Of a stretch of 64,000 bases of DNA, positions 43,671 through 51,962 are shown one piece after another (position 1 is the stretch's first letter; every line of letters begins with the position of its first letter). Both the position numbers and the translations under genes were made by a program. Under the pieces are notes generated by a model. That model ran no database searches. It worked only from the letters and a program-made list of their open reading frames with translations, and was not told the origin of the DNA. Source of the DNA: Luteimonas abyssi (GTDB lineage: Bacteria > Pseudomonadota > Gammaproteobacteria > Xanthomonadales > Xanthomonadaceae). The stretch lies in assembly GCF_001482195.1 (NCBI RefSeq), contig NZ_KQ759763.1, positions 1,399,321 to 1,463,320 of the forward strand. Reading direction: 5' to 3'.

Positions 43671-44593
43671 TCAGACGCGGTGGGCTGGCGCGTCGTGGAA
43701 ACGCCAGGCGATGAAACGGCTCTGCTTGCTGCCCTGTGCCATGGGCACCTCGTGCACCTCCGTGGCGCCGACCTGATGCAGTTGCCTGCGCAGGGCGGGC
43801 AGGTGTTCGGCGCGCGAGACGAGGCTCGAGAACCAGCGCACCTGAGTGCGGATGTCCGCGCTCTCAAGGACCATGCGGTGCAGGAATGCCGCCTCGCCGC
43901 CGGGGCACCAGAGCTCGTGGGCGTGGCCGCCGAAGTTCAGTGCCCGGGTGGTGCCGCGCGCGGGTGCGGCTGGGCCCTTCCGCCCGAGCTTGCGCAGCTT
44001 GTGCTGGTGGGCGCCGCTCGCGTCATGGGCGGAGGCATGGAACGGCGGATTGCACAGGGTGAGGTCGAAGCGCTCGCCGGGGCGCACCACGCCATGGAAG
44101 ATCCGGTCGCGGCGGGGTTGCAGGCGCAGCGCGATCGCCTTTTCCAGCCCGTTGGCGCGGACGATGGCGGTGGCGACCTGGATGGACGTCGTCTCGACAT
44201 CGCTGCCGACGAAGTGCCAACTGTATTCGGCATGGCCGAGCAGGGGATAGATGCAGTTGGCGCCGACCCCGATATCGAGCACGCGCACCGCCGCGCCGCG
44301 CGGGATGGCGCCGTCGCCCCGGCTGCTGCCGGCGAGCAGGTCGGCCAGTCCGTGCAGGTAGTCGGCGCGGCCGGGAATCGGCGGGCACAGCGCGCCTCCG
44401 GCAGGTCCCAATGGACGATGCCGTAGTCGCTGCGCAGGATCGCGCGATTGAGCTCGCGTACCGCGGCGGGGTCGCCGAAGTCGATGCTGGTCTCGCCGCG
44501 CGGCGTGGTGACGCGATGTGCGGCCAGTGCCGGACTGGCTTCGATCAGACGTGCGAAGTCGTAGCGTCCCTGGTGCCGGTTGCGCGGGTGCAG
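43671..44593 (-). pseudogene. rlmF: rlmF, 23S rRNA (adenine-1618-N6)-methyltransferase, frameshifted
   Basis: Two fragments in different frames make a full RlmF. The upstream part (44593 to about 44395) reads [20 protein letters not shown] and ends [11 protein letters not shown]. The downstream part (to 43671) begins [17 protein letters not shown] and has the catalytic NPPF. One base is missing near 44395-44396 (minus strand GAGGCGCG where GAGGGCGCG is needed). No ATG, GTG or TTG exists in the N-terminal frame between the conserved region and the previous in-frame stop, so the start is also unclear. It is either a true pseudogene or an error in a G-run. Confidence 0.85.
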
Positions 44594-44621
44594 GGTGGGT
44601 GTGGCGGCGGGGCGCTGCGCG

Positions 44622-45230
44622 CTAATGTCCGCCGCCCCCGGCCTGGTCGAGTGCGTGGTGGATCAACACCACGCATTGCGAGGCGAACAGCATCGTCGGG
44701 CCGAGGGCGATCTTCTTCGCGCCCAGGCGTTCGAGGCCGGGGATGGTCTTCTTCGGCATCGGGATGTGGTCCGTCAGCAGGAAGCACGGATTGCCGTCGA
44801 ACGCCTGCCGGCCGATGGGCGTTCCCTTGCGGTCCATCAGGAACAACTGATGATCGACCGCCAGCGCCTGCACCAGCCGCTCGAAGCTGGTGGTGCGCAC
44901 GGAGACCCCGGGGGCCACCGGACGTTCCTCGTCCTTGCCCATGCCGCGCGAGGCATCCAGCGCCCCAGCGATCTTGCCCAGCAGGGTGCGCTCGTCGAAG
45001 CCGCCGATGTCGCGCATGGCGTTGGCCTCGAAGCGGATGGTGCGCGAATAGTCACGGGTGCTTTCCAGCACCAGATACACCACCACGTCCGCACGGTGCG
45101 CCTGCGCCACGAAGATCGCATTCATCAGCGTGTGCGCGAGGATCTCGGTGTGCGCGTCCTGGCCGACGGCGGCCAGCAGCGCCTGGCTGTCGGTGGGGGC
45201 GGCGCGTGCTCTGAGTACGAAGGTCCGCAT
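44622..45230 (-). CDS. trmY: TrmY-type SPOUT methyltransferase
   Basis: A 202-residue protein matching TrmY (DUF358): [54 protein letters not shown], and the SPOUT knot region [16 protein letters not shown] and [13 protein letters not shown]. In archaea TrmY N1-methylates pseudouridine-54 of tRNA using SAM. Bacterial homologues exist, but their substrate is less certain. The ATG at 45230 is fixed by the family start. Its stop lies 28 bases before the conserved start region of rlmF on the same strand, suggesting a shared transcript of RNA-modification genes. Confidence 0.9.
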   Translation of the reverse strand: MRTFVLRARAAPTDSQALLAAVGQDAHTEILAHTLMNAIFVAQAHRADVVVYLVLESTRDYSRTIRFEANAMRDIGGFDERTLLGKIAGALDASRGMGKDEERPVAPGVSVRTTSFERLVQALAVDHQLFLMDRKGTPIGRQAFDGNPCFLLTDHIPMPKKTIPGLERLGAKKIALGPTMLFASQCVVLIHHALDQAGGGGH

Positions 45231-45319
45231 GGGGAATCCGGCGTGGCAGGCCCGGGGCGGGGCATTGCGGGACGCCATTGTCCCGAAAAACGACGGATGG
45301 CGGGCGTTTGGTTCGCGGC

Positions 45320-45931
45320 CTACGCTTGCGCGCTGCCGTGGTCTTCGGATGCGTTCAACCGCGCGCGTTCGTCCCGGCTCAGCACATGCGGCGTGCGGAT
45401 CGGCCGGCCGTCCGCATCGAAGAACGGCGAGCGCGGGCGACCGCGCAGGCGTGCCGCCAGCAGGTGCGCGACGATGCTCGAAGCGCCTGCCGCGTACCGG
45501 ACCGGTGTCGCGGCGACCGGCCCGCGCGCCTGTTTCCGGAACAACGCGATCCGCCCCCGGCGTCCGTAGACGGCCTCCAGGTCCGGCCCGCTGGCATCCA
45601 GGCAGGTCGTGATCAGGCCGAGGAAGAACGGATGCGGCGTGCGCGCGGTGTTGCCCAGCGGGGTCCGGCAACAGGCCGCGAACCAGCGCAGTGGACCGCG
45701 GTCGCTCATGGACATGCATTCGATCCGCTCGTGGCCGCGCGCGATGCGGACGCCCGAGGGCGCCATCGGCACGATGTCGGTGCCTCCGTGGGCGTCGGTG
45801 ATGCCGTCGCGGGCGAGAAAGCGGGCGAACGCCTGGCAGTCGCGGCAATAGCAGGTGGCCCGGGTGTAGGCGGCGGACGGGGTCACCGAGCCCTCCACCT
45901 GGCCGCAGGCGCATCGCAATGGGAGTGTCAT
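45320..45931 (-). CDS. GFA-like zinc-binding protein (DUF6151 type)
   Basis: A 203-residue protein with the Cys pattern of glutathione-dependent formaldehyde-activating-like proteins: LRCACGQVEG near residue 8 and CYCRDCQAF near residue 27, then an ACC in WFAACCRTPLG. These Cys residues should bind zinc. The later region (YGRRGRIALFRKQARG) fits the DUF6151 subgroup, whose activity is unknown. It is soluble. It lies 30 bases after the RIO kinase gene on the same strand and may be in one operon with it. Confidence 0.78.
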   Translation of the reverse strand: MTLPLRCACGQVEGSVTPSAAYTRATCYCRDCQAFARFLARDGITDAHGGTDIVPMAPSGVRIARGHERIECMSMSDRGPLRWFAACCRTPLGNTARTPHPFFLGLITTCLDASGPDLEAVYGRRGRIALFRKQARGPVAATPVRYAAGASSIVAHLLAARLRGRPRSPFFDADGRPIRTPHVLSRDERARLNASEDHGSAQA

Positions 45932-45961
45932 GGCAGCAGCTCCTGGGATGGGCGCATCGCC

Positions 45962-46822
45962 CTAGTGGTCGTCTTCGTCCTGCGCCTCGCGGCCCTGCTG
46001 GCGGATCAGGGCGAGCTGGCGCGCATCCTCGATCGCATCGCGCACGCTGTCGAGATCCACCTCGTGGGCGTCGGGCGTGAACCGGCCGGTGAGCACGGTG
46101 TCCGGTTGCAGGTCGCCGGTTTCGTACAACGCCCACATTTCCTCGCCGTACCAGGTGTCGAGCAGTTCCGGGGCCCAGCGGCCGAGGTTGGCGGTCAGAT
46201 TGTTGACGTCGCGCAGCAGCATGGTCCGCGCGGCGTTGTTGCCCGATGCGCTGACCACCTGGGGGAAATCGATCACCACCGGGCCGTCGGGACCGACCAG
46301 CACGTTGTAGGGCGACAGGTCGCCGTGGATGAGGCCGCAGCACAGCATGCGCACGACCTGGCGCACCAGCACGGCGTGGAATTCGCGCGCCTGACCGGGG
46401 TCGAGCTCCACCTCGCCCAGGCGCGGTGCGGAGAAGCCCTCGGCGTCGGTCACCAGCTCCATCACCAGCACGCCGTGGAAGAAGCCGTAGGGCTCGGGCA
46501 CGCGCACGCCGGCGTCGCGCAGCTGGTACAGCGCATCGACCTCGGCATTCTTCCATTCGGCTTCCTGCTGGCGGCGGCCGTACCGGCTGCCGGCGTTCAC
46601 CGCGCGGCTTTCCCGGCTGCCGCGCGACTTGCGGCCCTCCTGGTACTGCGCGCGCTTCTGGAAGCTGCGGTGCGCCATGTCCTTGTAGACCTTGGCACAG
46701 CGCACGTCGTCGCCCGCGCGGACCACGTACACCGCGGCCTCCTTGCCGCTCTTGAGGGGGCGCAGGACTTCGTCGATGACGCCTTCGTCGATCAGGGTCA
46801 GCAGGCTTTCGGGTGTCTTCAC
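45962..46822 (-). CDS. RIO-family (RIO1-like) protein kinase
   Basis: A 286-residue atypical kinase. The P-loop equivalent is LKSGKEAAVYVVRAG, with the ATP-contacting Lys in CAKVYKDM. The long flexible RIO loop follows (KRAQYQEGRKSRGSRESRA). The catalytic loop is LIHGDLSPYNVL and the metal-binding segment is VVIDFPQ; both are RIO hallmarks. RIO kinases act in ribosome maturation in archaea and eukaryotes. Their role in bacteria is not settled. Its neighbours TrmY, rlmF and a pseudouridine-synthase-like gene support a link to RNA or ribosomes. Confidence 0.92.
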   Translation of the reverse strand: MKTPESLLTLIDEGVIDEVLRPLKSGKEAAVYVVRAGDDVRCAKVYKDMAHRSFQKRAQYQEGRKSRGSRESRAVNAGSRYGRRQQEAEWKNAEVDALYQLRDAGVRVPEPYGFFHGVLVMELVTDAEGFSAPRLGEVELDPGQAREFHAVLVRQVVRMLCCGLIHGDLSPYNVLVGPDGPVVIDFPQVVSASGNNAARTMLLRDVNNLTANLGRWAPELLDTWYGEEMWALYETGDLQPDTVLTGRFTPDAHEVDLDSVRDAIEDARQLALIRQQGREAQDEDDH

Positions 46823-46919
46823 GTGGATCGCTGATAGGGCACGGGCGGCGGGATGCGCCGGGACGACGAGTGTAGGCGCCGAACGCGTGCCAGGTGCAGG
46901 GCCGCCATGCGCACCCGGC

Positions 46920-47639
46920 TCAGAAGCGTTCTGTGGCCGGAAGATAGCGCCATAGGCCGACGGGCATTTTCGCCAGTCCGATCCGGCCGATGCGCAGGCG
47001 CCGGATCGCCACGACGTCCAGCCCCACCTGGGCGCACATTTCGCGCAGTTGGCCCGGCACCACGCCCTTGATCGCGAACCGCAGGCGGACTTCGTTCTGC
47101 CAGCTCACTTTGCACGGCGGCAGCGCACGGCCCCGGTACGACAGCCCGCGATTGAGGCGGGCCAGTCCGTAGGGACCGGGGTCGCCGCGCACCTCGACCA
47201 GGAATTCCTGCTCGATGCCGTCCAGGTCCTCGGTCAGCCGTCGCCGGACGCGGCCGTCCTGGGTCAGCACGATCAGCCCGCTGGCGTCGGGCTCGAGCGG
47301 GGCGAGCGGGGTCAGATGGTGGAAGTGCCGGTCGAGCAGGCGGACGCCGGACGCATCGTCCGGCCAGTGCGTGGCCGCATCGAGGAGTGCCGTGGCCTCG
47401 GCGGTCGCGAAGGCGTCGAGACCTTCCGGCTTGTGCAGCAGCATCGTCGCCGGCTCGACGGCTTTCAGTTGCGCGTCGGGGTGCAGCACGATCGATTCGG
47501 TCGTGACCGGATGCTGCGGACGGTCGACGACACGCCCGTCCACCGTGACCCAGCCGTCCTGGATGTAGCGCTCCGCCTCGCTGCGCGAGCACGGCACCAG
47601 CGCGGCGACGCGTTTGGCCAGGCGAACGGGATCGGACAT
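46920..47639 (-). CDS. RsuA/RluF-like protein with substituted catalytic residue
   Basis: A 239-residue protein with an S4 RNA-binding domain (PCSRSEAERYIQDGWVTVDG) and a pseudouridine-synthase-like domain (MLLHKPEGLDAF, GLIVLTQDGRV, EQEFLVEV). The family motif GRLDxDTSGL reads APLEPDASGL here, so the catalytic Asp is Glu116 and the preceding Arg is Pro. It is probably inactive as a synthase, or uses a changed mechanism, and may only bind rRNA. ATG 47639 starts the S4 region; the frame extends upstream without similarity. Confidence 0.82.
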   Translation of the reverse strand: MSDPVRLAKRVAALVPCSRSEAERYIQDGWVTVDGRVVDRPQHPVTTESIVLHPDAQLKAVEPATMLLHKPEGLDAFATAEATALLDAATHWPDDASGVRLLDRHFHHLTPLAPLEPDASGLIVLTQDGRVRRRLTEDLDGIEQEFLVEVRGDPGPYGLARLNRGLSYRGRALPPCKVSWQNEVRLRFAIKGVVPGQLREMCAQVGLDVVAIRRLRIGRIGLAKMPVGLWRYLPATERF

Positions 47640-47799
47640 GGACACGGCCGGGAACAACGGGAGGGCGGGCAGTGTAACGATCCGGCGTCGGCGCGGAGTG
47701 CCGGGCATCGCGGGCACGCGGCGTGGCCGGGCGGGGGGCGCGGATCGCCCGTGCGTCGATCACCCGCGCGCCCGCACCGGCGCCGACCGCTGCAGGCCA

Positions 47800-47916
47800 T
47801 CAGACGGGCGCGAACCCCTTGGCGGTTTTCTTGTCGCGCTTCTCGGCTTTCTTCTCCTTGGCCGTCTTCGCCGGCTTCTTCTTCAGTTCCTTTTTCTTGT
47901 CCAAGCCCTTGCTCAC
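47800..47916 (-). CDS. Small Lys-rich protein
   Basis: A 38-residue protein, half of it lysine and alanine (KGLDKKKELKKKPAKTAKEK is the core), starting at GTG 47916 with GAGGAG 6 bases upstream. Very basic small proteins of this look are common in xanthomonads and usually unannotated. The ribosome site and composition make it a credible gene. It might bind nucleic acid; no domain is known to me. Confidence 0.7.
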   Translation of the reverse strand: MSKGLDKKKELKKKPAKTAKEKKAEKRDKKTAKGFAPV

Positions 47917-48080
47917 GGGATTCTCCTCGGTGTCTGGCCCGGCGGCCGTTGCCGCCGGGCCGCCGGAGTATGCGCCTGCAGACAGCGCGATGCGGCGTTC
48001 ACGGGCGGCGGTCGCTGCTGCCGGCACAATGCGTCCGCCCGTGCGTCGATCGCGCGCAACCCGCTTCCGGAGAGTCCGAC

Positions 48081-48620
48081 ATGCGTTCCATGCGTTTTGT
48101 TGTTCCGTTTCTGGCGGCGGCGCTGCTGCCTTTCGGCGCCACGGCCAGTGCGCAGACCACCCCAGGAGGTGCGGAGGTGACCCAGGCAACGCCGGCACCG
48201 CCGGTCGTCGGAACATGGCGGCTGGTGTCCTACGAGGTCGAGGTGCAAGCGACGGGCGAGACGTTTCCGCCGATGGGCGATCATCCGTCCGGCTACACCA
48301 TCTTCGCGCCCGAGGGCCGGGTGTGGTTCGTGCTGACGGGCGAAGGCCGCGAAGCCGGCGAGAGCGAGCGCGAGAAGGCGCGTTTGCTGGAGACCGTGAT
48401 CGCCTACACCGGCCGTTACCGGATCGAGGGCGACACCTGGATCACCGCGGTGGACGTGGCCTGGAATCCCGCCTGGGTGGGCACCGAGCAACGTCGCGAA
48501 TTCAAGCTCGAAGGCGACCGCCTGCAGGTGCTCACGCCCTGGCGGGTGATGCCCAACTGGGCCGACAAGGGCGAGACGCGCAGCATCATCACCTTCGAGC
48601 GCGCGACCGAAACGCCATAA
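48081..48620 (+). CDS. Secreted lipocalin-like domain protein
   Basis: A 179-residue protein with a signal peptide (about 1-26, ending ASAQ) and a lipocalin-like domain that opens VVGTWRLVSYEVEVQATGE and continues with HPSGYTIFAPEGRVWFVLTG. This is the pattern of the Lipocalin_5 family: a small barrel of unknown ligand. It is exported to the periplasm. GGAG lies upstream of the ATG. It stands alone between the small Lys-rich gene (divergent) and the DUF4096-type gene. Confidence 0.85.
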   Translation: MRSMRFVVPFLAAALLPFGATASAQTTPGGAEVTQATPAPPVVGTWRLVSYEVEVQATGETFPPMGDHPSGYTIFAPEGRVWFVLTGEGREAGESEREKARLLETVIAYTGRYRIEGDTWITAVDVAWNPAWVGTEQRREFKLEGDRLQVLTPWRVMPNWADKGETRSIITFERATETP

Positions 48621-48801
48621 CCATCCCATCCCGGTCCGGCTGGCCGCTGCGGAACGCCGCGACGGCGTTGCCGGGCGCGGGTGGGGGAGTCCGGCTTGCT
48701 GAACGCCGGACGGTTCGCCTTGCCGGTGTCCGGTAGGGGGCCGCACCGCTGGAACGTTGTACGTGCTGAAGCTCGGGGCTGGCCCGGGTGGAGGCGAGCG
48801 T

Positions 48802-49293
48802 GTGACGATTCGGCGGCGCGTGAGACGGAGCAGAAGCAGGCATATCGAGTTCGAACTGAGCGATCAGGAATGGTTCGCGATCGCCCGGACGCTGCGTGGC
48901 GATCCCTCGGTGGCGAGACAGAAGTTGAACGGCGCGAGACGCTTCCTCGACGCCGTGCTCTGGGTGTCGACCTACCGGACCTCCTGGTACCACCTGCCGA
49001 TCTGCTACGGCGCGTCGCATGCCAACTACGTGCGTTTCACCCGCTGGGTGCAGGACGGGACGTTGCGCAAGGTGGTGAACGCGTTGGCGGCCAGCGAGGA
49101 CAAGCAGATGGCGATGGAGACGCTCCGGCGCTTCTACGCGGTCGGTCGCGAAACCGCCAGCGGGATCGACGAGGCTGCCGTGCCGCCCGTGCCACGGCCT
49201 GCGTGTCGCGGGTCGGACAGAGCCGCCGGTACCGGCCATGCCGATGCCAACGCGCCGGGGGACCGCGAGCGGGCTCAGCCGCCGCCGCGGTAG
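48802..49293 (+). CDS. Stand-alone DUF4096-type (IS5 transposase N-terminal) domain protein
   Basis: A 163-residue protein. Its centre (FELSDQEWFAIARTLRGD, FLDAVLWVSTYRTSWYHLP, YVRFTRWVQDGTLRKVV) is the helical N-terminal domain of IS5-group transposases. No DDE catalytic domain follows in any frame, and no inverted repeats flank it. The C-terminus is a Pro-Ala-Arg tail instead. It has a good ribosome site (GGAGG, 7 bases before GTG 48802). It looks like a domesticated DNA-binding domain. Its 3' end overlaps the convergent gene by 19 bases. Confidence 0.72.
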   Translation: MTIRRRVRRSRSRHIEFELSDQEWFAIARTLRGDPSVARQKLNGARRFLDAVLWVSTYRTSWYHLPICYGASHANYVRFTRWVQDGTLRKVVNALAASEDKQMAMETLRRFYAVGRETASGIDEAAVPPVPRPACRGSDRAAGTGHADANAPGDRERAQPPPR

Positions 49294-51149
49294 GCGCCCG
49301 TCTCCAGCGCATTGACGCGCGACATGAGATCGGCGGCCGCACCGTCGATCGCCTTGGCCAGGGCCTCGTTGGCCGGGTCGTCGATGAAGGCCACCACATC
49401 CGCCGCGAATTGCTCGCCGTCCGCGGCCGAGCCCGGCGCCCGCAGGCCGCCGGTCGCCGGGTCGAGCAGCGATTCCGGCAGCGCCAGGGCGCCGCTGCGC
49501 GCGGAAGCCTCGACGATCTGGATGGTCTGGGCGGCGACCAGCGCCTGCGCGAATTCCGGCACGCTGGCCTGGAAGACCTTGGAGGCGTTGTCGGTGGGCC
49601 ACAGCTTGTCGAGCAGCGGCGACTCGGCGTGCGCGTTGTAGGCGTTGGCGAACACCGACCGGGTGGCGCCGCCCGCGCCGAACCCGAGGCCCAGCGCCAG
49701 ATAGTCGGTCGCGACATTGAAGGCGTCCTGACGGGCGGTGTTGTCGGCGTCGAGATCCGCGGCGCGGATGGCATCCGCGCCGAACTGGCCCTGGATGAGT
49801 TCGGCATCGATATCGGCGATCTCGCCGGCGAGATCCTCGACATTGACGTACGCCGTGCCCTGCACGTCGGTGGCGTCCGGCGGACCGTGGGCCTGGACCT
49901 CGCCACGGTAGCCGTCGGTCGCGGCGTAGATGGCTTCCTGCCAGCTGTCGTAGCGATCGGTGCCGGGCATCAGCGGGTCGCTGGGCACCTGGTCGCGACG
50001 TAGCGGCGGAGTGCCCTCGGCACCCAGCGCGGCGGTGATCATGTCGGCGCCGGCGCCCGCATGGTCGACGGGCAGGCGGGCGAGTCGCTCGCCGAGCGGG
50101 GACTGCGTGGCGGCAGGGAACGCGTCGCGGCCTTCGCCGGTGTTGAGGATCTCGCCGGGGTAGGTCATGTACAGCTGGGCCAGCGGCTCGCGCGCCCATT
50201 CGCCGACATCGCCATTGCGCGTGTCCGTCGCCTGGACCAGGGCCTCGACGGCCGACAGCGCCGCGTCGTCGGTGGGGTTGGTGGCGAGGTTGTGGCGTGG
50301 CGTATCGAGGATGGCGGTGGTGAGCGGATTCATGATCGCGCCCTGGCCGTCGGTCAGGCTCGGGTCGAGCAGGCGGTCCGCGACGACGGGGTTGCCTTCG
50401 CCGTCGCGCAGCGCCACGACCTCGGCCGCGGCCTGGTTGCGCAGGATCCCGTGCGTGGCGGTCGCCCAGGCGCCGATGTTGTCGAACTCGACGTTGTGCG
50501 CCTTCGGCGTGAGCAGCGGCGCGCGGTGCGCGCTGGTGTCGATGTAGCCGTCGGGCTGGTCGTAGACCCGGGGCGGATCGGCTTCGAGGAACACGTGCCC
50601 GCCGAGCTGCGCGGCGGTATCGGGCGTGTAGTCGCCCTCGTTGAGCAGGATCGCGGCGAGTTCCGGATCGAGCGAGCCGTCGGTGACGAAACCGTCCTGC
50701 TCGGTGATCCGCGCGACGAACGCGGCGTCCACCGGGCCGCCGGGCATGCGTGTGGCGGCGCCCAGGGTCTGTCCGAGCAGGGACAGCAACTCGGTGGCGG
50801 TCTGTCCGTTCGCGTCATCGCCCAGCCGGTCCAGCAGCGGCGTGCGATCGATCGTGGCCGTGAGTCGGGAGAACCCGTCCGGCCCGAGCTGCTCGACCAG
50901 GCCTGCGGCATACGCGGGATCCTCCGCGGCGCGTTCGAGCGATGCCTGGACATCGCCGGAGAACTCCGCGACGAGAAACTCCAGCTCGCCCGGCTCGCCA
51001 TGGCGGATGTCGGTCGGCACCAACTCCAGCAGGCGGTCCGCGGCCGTCTTGCCCTCGGCGAACGGATCGTTGCCGGAAGGACCGTTGGCCGGCGTGGCGG
51101 GCAGCACGGGTGGGTGGGCACGGGCGACGGCGTCGAACGGCGTGAACAT
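49275..51149 (-). CDS. Large unrecognised protein, mostly helical
   Basis: A 624-residue acidic protein without signal peptide or transmembrane helix. The N-terminus is Pro-rich (FDAVARAHPPVLPATPANGP). The body has repeated helical stretches such as SLERAAEDPAYAAGLVEQLG and DIDAELIQGQFGADAIRAAD. I recognise no domain or catalytic motif. The style loosely recalls large secreted substrates of actinobacterial type, and the absence of a Sec signal would fit a type IV or VI effector, but neither can be supported here. No obvious immunity gene follows. It overlaps the convergent DUF4096-type gene. Confidence 0.75.
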   Translation of the reverse strand: MFTPFDAVARAHPPVLPATPANGPSGNDPFAEGKTAADRLLELVPTDIRHGEPGELEFLVAEFSGDVQASLERAAEDPAYAAGLVEQLGPDGFSRLTATIDRTPLLDRLGDDANGQTATELLSLLGQTLGAATRMPGGPVDAAFVARITEQDGFVTDGSLDPELAAILLNEGDYTPDTAAQLGGHVFLEADPPRVYDQPDGYIDTSAHRAPLLTPKAHNVEFDNIGAWATATHGILRNQAAAEVVALRDGEGNPVVADRLLDPSLTDGQGAIMNPLTTAILDTPRHNLATNPTDDAALSAVEALVQATDTRNGDVGEWAREPLAQLYMTYPGEILNTGEGRDAFPAATQSPLGERLARLPVDHAGAGADMITAALGAEGTPPLRRDQVPSDPLMPGTDRYDSWQEAIYAATDGYRGEVQAHGPPDATDVQGTAYVNVEDLAGEIADIDAELIQGQFGADAIRAADLDADNTARQDAFNVATDYLALGLGFGAGGATRSVFANAYNAHAESPLLDKLWPTDNASKVFQASVPEFAQALVAAQTIQIVEASARSGALALPESLLDPATGGLRAPGSAADGEQFAADVVAFIDDPANEALAKAIDGAAADLMSRVNALETGAYRGGG

Positions 51150-51452
51150 CGATGGACTCCTGACGGCTTGCGCCTGCGCGCACCTCGCGATTATCGAGTC
51201 CGCCGCCAGGCCTCGGCACTGGGGCTGGCCCTAGGGCGGGTTTTCGATGAGGTGTCCTCCTTCGACGGGCGCCCTCGGGCGCGTGCCGACAGCCACACGG
51301 CACCCGAAATAATTTCCTGAATGGAGCGGGAACGGTAGGGGGGTGTCGCGCTTTCACGTTTATCAGAGGGACAGATCCGACGGCATGCCCGCCAGCGTCC
51401 CGGGCGTAGCCGGTCTGCCGAGGCGTTCCCATCTGATAACGAGGTGACATCG
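51150..51452. other. Intergenic region between divergent genes (303 bases)
   Basis: No coding frame is credible. An AT-rich patch near 51308 (GAAATAATTTCC) may be promoter DNA. TTATCAGA (51360-51367) and TCTGATAA (51432-51439) form an exact 8-bp inverted repeat with a 64-base gap just ahead of the gene at 51453, possibly a looping operator. Confidence 0.4.
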
Positions 51453-51905
51453 ATGAATCCGTTGATCGACAGGTTGTTGCGACCGCACGTGATCGTGGGT
51501 GCGACGTTGTGTCTTGTGGGTGTGTCGGCAGGTGCGCTCGCGCAGACGCCACGTACCGAGCCCACCGACTTTGCGGCGGTGATGGGGGAGTCGTTGACGA
51601 CGACCGACGCGGTGACCGGCGAACGCCGGAGGTTGAGTTCCGCGGAAGTGGAGGCGCTGGCGGCGCAGCGCGGTACCCATCGCACGGCAGACCAGCGGCG
51701 GCGGGCCGCACCGGTGAATCGTGCGTTGGCCGCCATGCCTGTGACCGTCGAGGAGTCCCTCAACGAGGCCCAAGTGTCGTCCAAGGGCACGACCCGGTTC
51801 ACGTCGCTCGAGGAAATCGGCGTGACCTACGGCCAGGTCGATGCGGATGGGGGGCTGCGCGCCAACCACGACCCCGACCCCGATGCGGCGGCGCGCGACC
51901 GCTGA
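51453..51905 (+). CDS. Small exported protein, unknown function
   Basis: A 150-residue protein with a signal peptide (about 1-30, ending GALAQ) and a polar mature part. The end region FTSLEEIGVTYGQVDADGGL is its most structured segment. ATG 51453 is preferred over GTG 51444 because GAGG lies 8 bases upstream. It precedes the metalloprotease gene by 57 bases on the same strand and might serve as its chaperone, inhibitor or cargo; that is inference. No family is recognised. Confidence 0.72.
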   Translation: MNPLIDRLLRPHVIVGATLCLVGVSAGALAQTPRTEPTDFAAVMGESLTTTDAVTGERRRLSSAEVEALAAQRGTHRTADQRRRAAPVNRALAAMPVTVEESLNEAQVSSKGTTRFTSLEEIGVTYGQVDADGGLRANHDPDPDAAARDR

Positions 51906-51962
51906 TTGCAGTGCGTCACGACCGAACACCGCACTCAAACTCACGACTCAAGGGAATTCACG

